Below, piece after piece: positions 18,879-28,253 of a DNA stretch of 64,000 nt. This DNA comes from an uncultured Alphaproteobacteria bacterium (lineage in GTDB: Bacteria > Pseudomonadota > Alphaproteobacteria > HIMB59 > GCA-002718135): the NCBI GenBank assembly GCA_902572735.1, contig CACGGX010000003.1, forward strand, positions 1 to 64,000, given 5' to 3'. The notes beneath the pieces are model-generated. The model was not told the origin of the DNA. It saw nothing but the letters and a program-made list of their open reading frames with translations, and made no database searches. The position numbers and the translations under genes are program-made. Numbering within the stretch: position 1 is the first letter of the stretch; each line of letters opens with the position of its first letter.

Positions 18879-19562
18879 TTGTTAAATAACTTAAACCATA
18901 TCGCACTTATTCTTGATGGAAATAAAAGATGGGCAAAAAAAAATAAGCATACCAATTTATATGGATATACAAAAGGTTTTGAAAATATTAAAAATTTAGT
19001 TACTTATACTTTATCTAAAAAAATTCCCCATTTAACAATTTTTGCACTATCTTCTGAAAATTTCAATCGATCATCTATCAATATAATTTATGATATTATC
19101 TATGAAAATTTTTCAAATACTTTTAATGATTTAGTTAAAGAAAAAGATGTTAGAATCAAAATATTTGGATCAAGAAAAAATTTACCAAAAAAAATTTTAG
19201 AAATTTTTGAAAATATTGAATTATCTTCATCCAATAATAATCAACTAAATTTAAATATTGCATTTAATTACGGTTTTAAAGATGAAATCAAAAATGTTTT
19301 ACAACTAATAATAAATAATCATAATAATATTAATTTTGATAATGATAAAGATATTAACAAACTATTTTATTTAGGCTCATTTCCAGATCCTGATATATTA
19401 ATAAGAACTGGAGGTTATAATAGATTGAGTAATTTTATAATGTATAATTTGACATATACAGAACTTTTTTTTACAGAAACTCTTTGGCCAGATTTTTCTG
19501 AAAATGAATTTAACTCAATAATAAATCAATTTTTAAAAATTGATAGAAAATATGGCTTATAA
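18879..19562 (+). CDS. uppS: Undecaprenyl pyrophosphate synthase (cis-prenyltransferase)
   Basis: A 227-residue enzyme making the C55 lipid carrier for peptidoglycan and LPS. The catalytic motif is HIALILDGNKRWAKK (residues 7-21), with Asp14 as the metal-binding catalytic residue. TIFALSSENFNR, LNIAFNYG and DPDILIRTGGYNRLSNF (substrate and pyrophosphate binding) follow, and ELFFTETLWPDFSE closes the fold. The start is a TTG at 18879; no ATG occurs before the catalytic motif. The last 11 bases overlap cdsA. Confidence 0.93.
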   Translation: MLNNLNHIALILDGNKRWAKKNKHTNLYGYTKGFENIKNLVTYTLSKKIPHLTIFALSSENFNRSSINIIYDIIYENFSNTFNDLVKEKDVRIKIFGSRKNLPKKILEIFENIELSSSNNNQLNLNIAFNYGFKDEIKNVLQLIINNHNNINFDNDKDINKLFYLGSFPDPDILIRTGGYNRLSNFIMYNLTYTELFFTETLWPDFSENEFNSIINQFLKIDRKYGL

Positions 19563-20169
19563 TAATTTTATTTTAAGATTTCTATTTTCAATATTATTCA
19601 TTTCGATTTATTTTATTTTCGTTTTTTTTAATTTTAGCTATGTATATTATTTAATTTTATTAATATATTTTTTTGTTTTTTTTGAAATTTACGTTTATTT
19701 CAAATTATATAAATTATTACCTTTACTTTATCTCTTAATTTCATTTATTTTTTTTATGACAATTAATTTTAGTGAAGAATTTTTTTTAAATTTTAATTTA
19801 TTTATTTTAATAGTTATAACTTTTGACATATTTTCTTATATTATTGGTAAAATTTTAGGTAAAAATAAGTTAATTAAAATTAGCCCTAATAAAACTATTG
19901 AAGGTCTTATCGGTGGCTTTATCGCATCTTTTTTTCTTAGTTTATTATTTTCATTTATTTTTGAAATCAATATAAATATTGAACTAATAATTTTTATTTT
20001 TATAATAATAATAGGAGCTTTTATTGGAGATTTAATTGAATCTTACTTTAAAAGAAAAAATAATCTAAAAAATTCAAGTGAATTTTTACCGGGGCATGGA
20101 GGTGTTTTTGATAGATTTGATAGTTTTTTATTTTCAATTATTTTTTATTCCTTATCAATTATTATATAA
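19552..20169 (+). CDS. cdsA: Phosphatidate cytidylyltransferase, short and divergent
   Basis: A 205-residue polytopic membrane protein, shorter than the 270-285 residues usual for bacterial CdsA. The enzyme makes CDP-diacylglycerol for all phospholipids. SPNKTIEGLIGG (residues 111-122) and the C-terminal signature SYFKRKNN...LPGHGGVFDRFDS (164-191) identify it. The PROSITE CdsA signature expects Lys-Asp where this protein has Lys173-Asn174. The first two thirds of the usual membrane domain is reduced. ATG 19552 is preferred to an in-frame TTG at 19540 because it gives the shorter overlap with uppS (11 bases). Confidence 0.87.
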   Translation: MAYNNFILRFLFSILFISIYFIFVFFNFSYVYYLILLIYFFVFFEIYVYFKLYKLLPLLYLLISFIFFMTINFSEEFFLNFNLFILIVITFDIFSYIIGKILGKNKLIKISPNKTIEGLIGGFIASFFLSLLFSFIFEININIELIIFIFIIIIGAFIGDLIESYFKRKNNLKNSSEFLPGHGGVFDRFDSFLFSIIFYSLSIII

Positions 20170-20171
20170 CT

Positions 20172-21314
20172 ATGAATATTAATATTTTTGGAAGTACTGG
20201 TGTTATAGGAAAAAAAACTTTATCTCTAATTGATAATAATTTTTTAAATTTAAAAGTTAATTTATTATGTGCTAAATCAAATTTAAAACTATTATCTAAA
20301 CAAATAGTAAAATATCAGCCAAAGTATGCTTTTCTATATGATCACGAAAAGTTAACTAATTTTGATTATAAAATTGGAAAAACTAAATTTTTAAATCTAA
20401 ATGAGTTACAAAGTTACTTATTATCGAGTAAATCCAATTTAAGTATATTAGCAATATCTGGTTATAAATCTTTATACTTTTTAAATAATATAATTCATAA
20501 TACTGATAATCTTGGACTTGTATCAAAAGAAGCAATTGTATCTGCAGGACATATTTTTAAAAAAAATAATTATTTTAAAAAAACAAACATATTTCCTATA
20601 GACTCTGAACACTTTTCACTTTTTGAGTTTTTTAAAAAAACTAATACAAATTCAACTATAAAAAAAATTATATTAACTGCATCTGGTGGGCCATTTTATA
20701 AAAAAAAATTTAACTCATTAAAAAATGTTAAATTTGAACACGCAATTAAACATCCAAAATGGAAAATGGGATATAAAAATAGTATTGACTCAGCAACTTT
20801 GGTTAATAAATGCTTAGAATTAATTGAAGCTCATTACTTGTTTGATATACCATTCAATAAAATGAAAATACTTATTCATCCCGAAGCTTTAGTTCATTCA
20901 ATTGTTGAGTATAATAACTATGTATCACATTTAAATTTATTTAAAAATGATATGGGAATTCCTATATTGAATTTTTTAAGTCAACCAAACTTTAATTATT
21001 CAAAATATAAAAATAATTTTTATATTAATGAATACAGTGATTTACACTTTGAAAATGTTTCAAATGATATATTCCCAATTTATAATTATTTTAATAAAAT
21101 TAATAAAAAAAAACCCCAAAATTTAATTAAATTTAATATAGGTAATGAGTTTGCTGTAAATTTATATAAAAATAGAATGATTAATTATACAGATATTTAC
21201 AAAATTATTAAAAAAGTAACATCTTTAAATTTGAATTCTTCAGTAAACAATATTAAAGATATTATTCAATATCATGAAGAAGTTGAGCTTAAATTACGAA
21301 ATTTTAAAATTTAA
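20172..21314 (+). CDS. dxr: 1-deoxy-D-xylulose 5-phosphate reductoisomerase
   Basis: A 380-residue NADPH-dependent enzyme converting DXP to MEP, the committed step of the non-mevalonate isoprenoid pathway. Motifs are GSTGVIGKKTL (NADPH loop, residues 7-17), GLVSKEAIVSAG, the metal site DSEHFSLFE, LTASGGPF, and the substrate clamp HPKWKMGYKNSIDSATLVNK. IHPEALVHSIVEY follows. Another pathway enzyme, ispDF, lies at 48921-50060. The 3' end overlaps the bamA start by 41 bases; the rseP gene that commonly sits between them is missing. Confidence 0.95.
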   Translation: MNINIFGSTGVIGKKTLSLIDNNFLNLKVNLLCAKSNLKLLSKQIVKYQPKYAFLYDHEKLTNFDYKIGKTKFLNLNELQSYLLSSKSNLSILAISGYKSLYFLNNIIHNTDNLGLVSKEAIVSAGHIFKKNNYFKKTNIFPIDSEHFSLFEFFKKTNTNSTIKKIILTASGGPFYKKKFNSLKNVKFEHAIKHPKWKMGYKNSIDSATLVNKCLELIEAHYLFDIPFNKMKILIHPEALVHSIVEYNNYVSHLNLFKNDMGIPILNFLSQPNFNYSKYKNNFYINEYSDLHFENVSNDIFPIYNYFNKINKKKPQNLIKFNIGNEFAVNLYKNRMINYTDIYKIIKKVTSLNLNSSVNNIKDIIQYHEEVELKLRNFKI

Positions 21315-23544
21315 TTTAATAATTCTTTTTATTATATTCTTTCTAACAAAATCAGTATTTTCCAATGAAATACTATTTGATATTGAGGGAAATAATTATA
21401 CTGATAGAAATGTAATTATATCATTGTTAAAAGATATTCCTGATAATGCAAGTAAAGAATATAGTAACGAGATAATTCAAATTTTAAATAGCTCTAATTT
21501 TTTTTCTGATGTTGAAGTTAAATTAATTGATAATAAATTTTTAATTATCGTTAAAGAATATCCAAATATAAATAATATTTATTTTCAAAATAATGAAAGA
21601 TTAAAAAATGATGAGCTAGAATCAATAGTATCAGAAATTAATTTTACTAGGTTTAATAGTATTTCTATTAATACATTTATAAGTGAATTAAAAAAAATAT
21701 ATCAATCTTTCGGATATAATAATATTAAAATTGATTATTCATCGAAAGTTTACGAAGAAAACAATACCGTTGATTTATTTTTTAACATAATCGAAGGAGA
21801 AATTACAAAAATAAATAAAATAATTATAAAGAGCAATAACTCAATTTTAGATCAAGATATTAGAGATATAATTAATTCTAAAACAAAAACAATATTAAAT
21901 ATTTTTGCTAATAATAACTTCAAACCTGAGATTGTAGAAAAAGACAAATATGTAATTCTTAATTATTATAGGCAAAATGGCTATATTGATGTGAGTGTTG
22001 AAACTAAAATAGAATATTTAAAATCTAATAGAGTCAATATATATTTTATTATAAATGAAGGTAATGTTTATTCGTTTTCAAATATAAATATTGATGACTC
22101 AAAAAATATTTTAAATGAAAAAATTTTAGATAAAATTAATAATGAAGTTGAAATATTCTTAAATAATGAAACAGTTTTTTCAACAAAAAAAATTCAAAAT
22201 TTTGAAAAAAATATTTCATCTATAATTATTAAAAATGGCCTTGATTTTTTTGAAATAAATACGTTTGAAAAAAAGAATAAAAATAATATTGATATTCTAT
22301 TTCAAATTCTTCCAATCAAACCTAAATATACTAATCAAATTAATATTGTAGGTAATTCAAGAACTTTTGATCATGTAATAAGAAGGGAATTAGAAATAGT
22401 TGAAGGTGACGCAATTCATAAAAATCAAATTAAAAGTATTAGAGATAAGTTAATTTCACTAAATTTATTTGAATCAGTTGAATTAAAGCAGGAAGCAGTT
22501 GATGACAATAATGTTAATTTAATAATTAAAGTTATAGAAAAACAAACTGGAACTTTTAATGCTGGTGTTTCTGTAGGTACTCTTGATGGTTTTGCTATTG
22601 TCACTGGTCTAAATGAAAGAAATTTTTATGGAACTGGAAGGTCTCTAGATTTTCTTGTCAACACGTCAGATGATAGAAATCAATTTAAGTTAATTACAAC
22701 TGATAGATTATCTTATGAAAATGATGCTGATATTAGTTATACTATAAATTATAAGCAAGAAGATTTTTCAAAAGCTAGTTCATATAAATTAGACTCCTTT
22801 ACTTCTGGATTAGGCGTGAATTACAAAATTAATAAAAAATTATTTCATGATATTAGTCTTGATTATGTAATAAAAGATTATAAAATTACTGATACTTCTA
22901 CTGTATCTAATATAATATCAGATTCATCTGGCTCTAATATCAGTTACTTAATAAGTAATAATTTAAGATACTCTACTTTAAATCCTGGATTTATTTCAAA
23001 AACTGGAAATTATTTAAGTTATATTAATACTATCGAAACACCAACAAGTTCAAATAATGGTTTTGTTAGAAATATTTTTAACATAAAGAAATATGTTAGT
23101 AGAAATAAAAACATTTTTGCACTTCAAGGTAAATTTGGAAATATATTTTCTTTAAACAATAATGATATTCTAACAGATGATAAATTTTCACTTGGTGGGA
23201 AATGGTTAAGAGGTTTCGATAATTATGGTGCTGGACCTCGTAATTCAAGAACCTCATATGTAGGAGGTAATAATCTAGCAGTTATTAAATTAGATTATTC
23301 ATATGAGATATCCAAGCAATCTAATTTTCCATTTTATTTAAACTTATTCAATGATTATGGCGTCATTTGGGATAATAAAACTAAACCAACTCAAAGCGAT
23401 AATAATCTTAGATCTTCAGTGGGATTTGGTATAAGATATTATTCACCAATAGGTCCTATTGGTTTCACCTGGGGTTTTCCAGTTATAGATGAAGAATATG
23501 ATATTAATAGAATGTTCTTATTTTCAATAGGAAATTTAGATTGA
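21274..23544 (+). CDS. bamA: Outer membrane protein assembly factor BamA
   Basis: A 756-residue Omp85 protein, the central insertase for outer-membrane beta-barrels. It has a signal peptide (basic start, then LIILFIIFFLTKSVFS, cleavage near residue 30), about five POTRA domains to about residue 425, and a C-terminal barrel. SVGTLDGFAIVTGLNERNFY marks the barrel start, and LGGKWLRGFDNYGAGPR contains the loop-6 VRGF motif in the form LRGF. The last residues are FLFSIGNLD, lacking the terminal aromatic typical of the beta-signal. The ATG at 21274 within dxr is the only start giving a full signal peptide. Confidence 0.93.
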   Translation: MKKLSLNYEILKFNLIILFIIFFLTKSVFSNEILFDIEGNNYTDRNVIISLLKDIPDNASKEYSNEIIQILNSSNFFSDVEVKLIDNKFLIIVKEYPNINNIYFQNNERLKNDELESIVSEINFTRFNSISINTFISELKKIYQSFGYNNIKIDYSSKVYEENNTVDLFFNIIEGEITKINKIIIKSNNSILDQDIRDIINSKTKTILNIFANNNFKPEIVEKDKYVILNYYRQNGYIDVSVETKIEYLKSNRVNIYFIINEGNVYSFSNINIDDSKNILNEKILDKINNEVEIFLNNETVFSTKKIQNFEKNISSIIIKNGLDFFEINTFEKKNKNNIDILFQILPIKPKYTNQINIVGNSRTFDHVIRRELEIVEGDAIHKNQIKSIRDKLISLNLFESVELKQEAVDDNNVNLIIKVIEKQTGTFNAGVSVGTLDGFAIVTGLNERNFYGTGRSLDFLVNTSDDRNQFKLITTDRLSYENDADISYTINYKQEDFSKASSYKLDSFTSGLGVNYKINKKLFHDISLDYVIKDYKITDTSTVSNIISDSSGSNISYLISNNLRYSTLNPGFISKTGNYLSYINTIETPTSSNNGFVRNIFNIKKYVSRNKNIFALQGKFGNIFSLNNNDILTDDKFSLGGKWLRGFDNYGAGPRNSRTSYVGGNNLAVIKLDYSYEISKQSNFPFYLNLFNDYGVIWDNKTKPTQSDNNLRSSVGFGIRYYSPIGPIGFTWGFPVIDEEYDINRMFLFSIGNLD

Positions 23545-24074
23545 AATTAATTTATATAATTATTTTTTTTAGTATAAACTTTTACGCTTTAAATATTTTT
23601 TCGCAAACTGTAGCTGTTGTTAATATACAGTATTTAATTGATGAAAATAAATCGTATCTTGAATTATTAAAAAATATTGAGTTAAGTCAAAAAAAATATC
23701 TCAAAATATTTGAAATAGAGGAAAATCAACTTAAAATACAATTAAAAAAAATTGAAGATTCAAAACTTATACTTAATAAAAATGAAATAAATTTACAAAT
23801 AGATGAATATAATAGTCAATTGTCAGAGTTTACAGTTATGATTGAAAATTTTAATTCTCATTATGAAAATCAAATAATAAATATTAGGGAATTTTTATTG
23901 AGTGAAATAATAAAATTACTTGAAAATTATGCATTAAAAAATAATGTTGATTTAATTTTAGATTCTAATAATTACTTAATTGCTTCAAATTCACTAGATA
24001 TAACAAATCTAATAAATAACGAATTAGAAAATTTGAATTTTAAATTGGAATATAAAGACTTTGAAAAAAATTAA
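23541..24074 (+). CDS. skp: OmpH/Skp-family periplasmic chaperone
   Basis: A 177-residue secreted protein with a signal peptide ([19 protein letters not shown], cleavage near residue 21) and then [15 protein letters not shown], the OmpH/Skp beginning. The middle (about residues 45-125) is highly charged, heptad-like helix, fitting the coiled-coil tentacles that hold unfolded outer-membrane proteins. It starts with TTG whose last bases form the bamA stop (TTGA overlap). Position between bamA and lpxD is the family's standard place. Confidence 0.85.
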   Translation: MKLIYIIIFFSINFYALNIFSQTVAVVNIQYLIDENKSYLELLKNIELSQKKYLKIFEIEENQLKIQLKKIEDSKLILNKNEINLQIDEYNSQLSEFTVMIENFNSHYENQIINIREFLLSEIIKLLENYALKNNVDLILDSNNYLIASNSLDITNLINNELENLNFKLEYKDFEKN

Positions 24075-25047
24075 ATTTATAGATATAAAAAAAATTTTAG
24101 AGAAAAATCTTATAGAAATTAACTCTAAAATTTCTGACAATGAAATATTTTTGAGTATTAAAACTATTTCTAATTCAACAAATGATGATCTAACTTTCTT
24201 TTCTAATTTAAAATATTTAAGTCATTTAAAAAAAATGAAAGGTAAAGCATGTTTAATTGAAGATAAATTTGTTAAATATCTTCCTAAAAATTGTAAGCCA
24301 ATCATTGTGAAAAATCCTTATTTAGCATTAGCTTTAATTAGTAATCTATTTAATAATGAGAATTTAGAATCAAATGGAATTATATCAAATAATACAAGTA
24401 TTAACTCCCTTAGTAAAATAAAAAATAATGTGCAGATCAATTCCTACACAAGAGTTAATGCAAATACTGAAATAAATGAAAATGTATATATAGGTTCAAA
24501 TTCTTCTATTGGACCAAACGTTTTGATTCATAAAGGTGTTATTATTAATGATAATGTTTCTATTTCAAATGCTATTATAAAAGAAAATTGTATCATTAAA
24601 TCTGGTGTAAGAATTGGAGGTGATGGTTTTGGTTTCGAAATGAATACTAAGCAAAAAATATTTCATAGTGGCAACGTAATCATTGGAAAAAATTCATCTA
24701 TCGGCTCAAATACAACAATAGATCGAGCAGTTTTTGATTCAACAACTATAGGAAATTATTCTAATATTGATAATTTAGTTCAAATCGCTCATAATGTTAC
24801 CATTGGAAATTACGCAGTTATTGCAGCACAAGTTGGAATTGCAGGAAGTACAAATATAGGCGATTGTGTAAAAATAGGAGGTCAAGCAGGAATTTCTGGT
24901 CATCTTGATATTGGTGATAATGTTACAATTGCTGCCAAAAGTGGAGTTACTAAAAATATAAATAGCAATGAAATTGTCGCCGGTTTTCCTGCTAAAAATA
25001 TTAAATTGTGGAAAAAAGAAGTAATAAGAAATAGTTTAAAAAAATGA
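24061..25047 (+). CDS. lpxD: UDP-3-O-(3-hydroxyacyl)glucosamine N-acyltransferase
   Basis: A 328-residue left-handed beta-helix acyltransferase, third step of lipid A synthesis. An N-terminal uridine-binding domain (to about 100) precedes hexapeptide repeats such as [20 protein letters not shown] and [12 protein letters not shown]. The catalytic histidine is in [20 protein letters not shown] (about residues 239-258). The last turns read [21 protein letters not shown]. The start is a TTG at 24061 inside the end of skp, and the stop overlaps fabZ by four bases (ATGA). Confidence 0.93.
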   Translation: MKKIKFIDIKKILEKNLIEINSKISDNEIFLSIKTISNSTNDDLTFFSNLKYLSHLKKMKGKACLIEDKFVKYLPKNCKPIIVKNPYLALALISNLFNNENLESNGIISNNTSINSLSKIKNNVQINSYTRVNANTEINENVYIGSNSSIGPNVLIHKGVIINDNVSISNAIIKENCIIKSGVRIGGDGFGFEMNTKQKIFHSGNVIIGKNSSIGSNTTIDRAVFDSTTIGNYSNIDNLVQIAHNVTIGNYAVIAAQVGIAGSTNIGDCVKIGGQAGISGHLDIGDNVTIAAKSGVTKNINSNEIVAGFPAKNIKLWKKEVIRNSLKK

Positions 25048-25478
25048 AATTAAATATTAGTGAAATTAAAAATCTTATACCACATAGAGACCCTTTTTTA
25101 TTTGTAGATACTTGTGAAGTTTTGATACCTGGTGAACATGGCAAATCTCAAAAATTTTTTTCTAAAGATGAGTATTTTTTCAAAGGGCATTTTCCAAACA
25201 ATCCTATTGTACCTGGAGTAATTATTATAGAAGCAATGGCGCAAACAGCTGGAATTGTAGTTTCATATAAACTTAGAGATTATAAAGAAAAATCTGTATT
25301 ATTTATGAGTGTAAATAAAGCAAAATTTAGAAAACCAATATTACCAAATGAAAATGTATCATTTGAAGTTAAGTTTTTAAATAGTGTTAGAGATGTATAT
25401 AAATTTGAAGGCATATGTTTAAAAGAAAATATTAAGGTTTGTGAAGCTGAATTTTCAGCTATGATTACATATAAGTAA
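25044..25478 (+). CDS. fabZ: 3-hydroxyacyl-[acyl-carrier-protein] dehydratase FabZ
   Basis: A 144-residue hot-dog-fold dehydratase of fatty acid elongation. The N-terminal [15 protein letters not shown] and the catalytic region [20 protein letters not shown] (His and downstream Glu of the active site) are standard. It sits between lpxD and lpxA as usual, sharing the 3-hydroxyacyl-ACP pool with lipid A synthesis. The start overlaps lpxD by four bases. A 60-base gap follows. Confidence 0.95.
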   Translation: MKLNISEIKNLIPHRDPFLFVDTCEVLIPGEHGKSQKFFSKDEYFFKGHFPNNPIVPGVIIIEAMAQTAGIVVSYKLRDYKEKSVLFMSVNKAKFRKPILPNENVSFEVKFLNSVRDVYKFEGICLKENIKVCEAEFSAMITYK

Positions 25479-25538
25479 TAATCAGAAATATTTTATTTAT
25501 TTTAAGTTACATTTTCATAATTTAATAGATTTATAAGT
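25479..25538 (+). promoter_or_regulatory. 60-base gap before lpxA with a weak candidate promoter
   Basis: This AT-rich spacer is the only gap over 20 bases between rpsB and the end of the plus-strand run. TTATTT (25493-25498), a 17-base spacer and CATAAT (25516-25521) could be a weak sigma70-type promoter for lpxA-lpxI-lpxB. No clear Shine-Dalgarno sequence precedes the lpxA ATG. Confidence 0.25.
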
Positions 25539-26324
25539 ATGATTCATCCTACAGCTGTTATTGGAAAAAATACAGAAATTCATGAAACAACAAATATTGG
25601 TCCTTTTTGTATCATTGGTGATGGGGTTAAAATTGGGGAAAATAATAATTTAATTTCCCATGTTTCTATCGTTGGAGATACAACTATAGAAAATAGTAAT
25701 ACTTTTTATCCATTTTGCTCAATTGGTTCTGAACCTCAAGATTTAAAATATAATAAAGAAAAATCGTATCTAAAAATTGGCAGTAATAATAAATTTAGAG
25801 AAAATGTTACTGTAAATCCAGGGACATCTGGAGGGGGGTTAAATACAATAATATCTAATAATTGTTTATTTATGGTAGGTTCTCATGTGGCACATGATTG
25901 TATTATTAAATCAAACGTTATTTTAGCTAATAATGCCACTCTTGCAGGACATGTAGAAATTGATCATAATGCAATTTTAGGAGGTAATTCAGCGATTCAT
26001 CAATTTGTTAGAATAGGAAAATATGCAATGATTGGTGGTATGAGCGGTGTTGAAAAAGATATCATTCCATATGGTTTGTATACAGGAATAAGAGAAAATT
26101 TGAAAAGCTTAAACCTTATTGGTTTAAAAAGAAAAGGCTTAACATCTAATGCAATCAATGAAATTAAAAATCTTATAAATATAATTTTTGATAAAAATGA
26201 TACAATTGAAAATAATATTAAAAATAATTTTGTAGAAAATTCTGAAATATTAGAAATTAAGGAAGTAATTGAATTTCTGAACTCAAATTCAAAAAGAGGT
26301 ATTACCAATTTTGAAAATGACTAA
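25539..26324 (+). CDS. lpxA: UDP-N-acetylglucosamine O-acyltransferase
   Basis: A 261-residue hexapeptide-repeat acyltransferase that starts lipid A synthesis by transferring 3-hydroxyacyl from ACP to UDP-GlcNAc. MIHPTAVIGKNTEIHETTNI opens the beta-helix, FRENVTVNPGTSGGG lies in the acceptor region, and the catalytic histidine is in VGSHVAHDCIIKSNV (about residues 113-127). The helical C-terminal domain starts near residue 195. It overlaps lpxI by 8 bases. Confidence 0.95.
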   Translation: MIHPTAVIGKNTEIHETTNIGPFCIIGDGVKIGENNNLISHVSIVGDTTIENSNTFYPFCSIGSEPQDLKYNKEKSYLKIGSNNKFRENVTVNPGTSGGGLNTIISNNCLFMVGSHVAHDCIIKSNVILANNATLAGHVEIDHNAILGGNSAIHQFVRIGKYAMIGGMSGVEKDIIPYGLYTGIRENLKSLNLIGLKRKGLTSNAINEIKNLINIIFDKNDTIENNIKNNFVENSEILEIKEVIEFLNSNSKRGITNFEND

Positions 26325-27129
26325 AATAGGAATAATTGCTGGAGATGGTAATTTGCCTTTATATATTGGTAAATCATTATTAAGTAAAAATTACGATGTT
26401 ACATTTTTATCTTTAAATAATAAAAATAATAAATTTTATAATAACCATCATGTTGTAGATTTAGATATCTTATCAGTAAAAAAAATCTTTAAAGTTTTAG
26501 ACTCAAATAGAATAAAATATATAATATTTGCAGGAAGTATAAAAAGACCTGGTATTAAAGACTTAGGCTTTGATTTGCCAACATTGTTACTTGCTAAGAG
26601 TCTTTTATTAGAAAAAAAAGGTGACAATAATCTTTTAATGAGCTTGAAAAAATACTTCGAAACTAAAGGATATATTTTTTTTAATTGGACTAAATATTGC
26701 AAGGAATTATTTTCAACTGAAATAAATTTAACAAAAATGAAACCGTCTAAAAATGCAATTCTAAATTTAAAAAAAGCAAAGTCAATATATCATATTTATA
26801 AGAAATTAGATGTTGGCCAAGCTATGATAATTCAAAATCAATTAGTTTTAGGATTAGAAGCTATAGAAGGCACAGATGAATTGTTAAAAAGATGCAAAGA
26901 ATACAAAAGAAAAGATGATAATGGTGTGCTATTTAAATTTTCTAAACAAAACCAGAGTAATCTAATTGATATTCCTTTAATTGGCTTGGATACAATTAAA
27001 AATTTAAAAAAATATAATTATGAAGGTGTATTTTTGCAAAAAAATAAGTGTTTAATTTTAGATAAGAAAAAAATTATTGATTATGCTAGTCAAAATAATT
27101 TATTCATTTCATCAGTCGATCTAAATTGA
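26317..27129 (+). CDS. lpxI: UDP-2,3-diacylglucosamine pyrophosphatase LpxI
   Basis: A 270-residue protein of the LpxI (DUF1009) family, the alphaproteobacterial substitute for LpxH; it produces lipid X and UMP. It starts MTKIGIIAGDGNLPLYIG, contains IIFAGSIKRPGIKDLGFDLP, and ends in a domain with LVLGLEAIEGTDELLKRCKE and LIDIPLIGLDTI, all typical. ATG 26317 is preferred to TTG 26311 two codons upstream. The stop TGA is inside the TTGA overlap with lpxB. Confidence 0.92.
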   Translation: MTKIGIIAGDGNLPLYIGKSLLSKNYDVTFLSLNNKNNKFYNNHHVVDLDILSVKKIFKVLDSNRIKYIIFAGSIKRPGIKDLGFDLPTLLLAKSLLLEKKGDNNLLMSLKKYFETKGYIFFNWTKYCKELFSTEINLTKMKPSKNAILNLKKAKSIYHIYKKLDVGQAMIIQNQLVLGLEAIEGTDELLKRCKEYKRKDDNGVLFKFSKQNQSNLIDIPLIGLDTIKNLKKYNYEGVFLQKNKCLILDKKKIIDYASQNNLFISSVDLN

Positions 27130-28253
27130 AAAAAATAAAAATTTTTGTTTGTTGCACTGAGCAATCTGGTGAAAATATTTGCTCAAATATTTTATCAAGA
27201 ATGAATATAGATAAATACCAATTTGATGGAGTTTGTGGCAAACAATCTGAAAAATATGTTTCTAATAAAATTTATGATTTATCAGAATTTAAATCTATTG
27301 GGCTTTTTGAAATAATACTTTCAATTTCAAAATATTTAAAAATGATAAGAAGATTAAAAAACTATATTATTAAAAATGATTATGATTTAGTTTTAACTAT
27401 AGACTCACCAGATTTTAATTACAAGCTTGTAAACCAATTAAGAAAATCAAATTATAAGAATAAAATAATACATGTAGTTGCCCCAACTGTTTGGGCTTGG
27501 AGATCATATAGGGCAAGGAAATTTGCAAATATTTTTGATGAAATTTTTCTATTGTTTAATTTTGAAAAAAAATATTTCAATTTTGATAATCTAAATAAAA
27601 CTTTTATTGGGCATCCAATTTTTCATATAAAAAAAAGAGAGAATAAAGGAAAATATAAGTATATCTCTTTTTTACCAGGTAGTAGACAAAATGAAGTATT
27701 AAAACTCATGAAATATTTCAGTTATATTGAAAAATATATATCTAAGAATAATCTAAATTATAAAATATTTATTCCAACTTTGCCTCATCTTGTCTCATTA
27801 ATTAAAGAAAATACTAAGCAATGGAAAACTGAGACTATAATCTCAACTGATATGCATAAATTTGATGAATATTATGAAGATGTTTACATTAGTATAACTT
27901 GCTCTGGTACGGCCTCTTTAGAAATTGCCAAAAGGAATATTCCTCAAATAGTAATCTATAAACTTAATTATTTCACAGAAATTTTAATAAAGCCTTTTGT
28001 AAGAGTGAAATATGCAAATCTTATTAATATTATAAGTAACCAAATGATTATTCCAGAGGTTGTTAACTCAAATTTAAATGAAAAAAAATTATTAAATATT
28101 TTTCTAAATTTATTTAATGATAAAAAAAAACAAGAAACTCAAATTAACTCAATCAATATGTATCTTAAGGAAATTATTAGTGATTTTAGCCCTTATGATG
28201 TTAGTGTTAATCGTATAAATAAGTTAATTAATCCTTCTTCCAAAGCCAATTAA
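27126..28253 (+). CDS. lpxB: Lipid-A-disaccharide synthase
   Basis: A 375-residue GT19 glycosyltransferase joining lipid X and UDP-diacylglucosamine. Family landmarks are DSPDFNYKL (about 98-106), [19 protein letters not shown] (about 118-136), [16 protein letters not shown] and [15 protein letters not shown]. The N-terminal loop, GEASGD in E. coli, is diverged to TEQSGE (residues 11-16), keeping the first Glu and Ser-Gly. The start is TTG 27126, formed with the lpxI stop as TTGA. The 3' end overlaps the convergent gltA by 26 bases. Confidence 0.91.
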   Translation: MKKIKIFVCCTEQSGENICSNILSRMNIDKYQFDGVCGKQSEKYVSNKIYDLSEFKSIGLFEIILSISKYLKMIRRLKNYIIKNDYDLVLTIDSPDFNYKLVNQLRKSNYKNKIIHVVAPTVWAWRSYRARKFANIFDEIFLLFNFEKKYFNFDNLNKTFIGHPIFHIKKRENKGKYKYISFLPGSRQNEVLKLMKYFSYIEKYISKNNLNYKIFIPTLPHLVSLIKENTKQWKTETIISTDMHKFDEYYEDVYISITCSGTASLEIAKRNIPQIVIYKLNYFTEILIKPFVRVKYANLINIISNQMIIPEVVNSNLNEKKLLNIFLNLFNDKKKQETQINSINMYLKEIISDFSPYDVSVNRINKLINPSSKAN

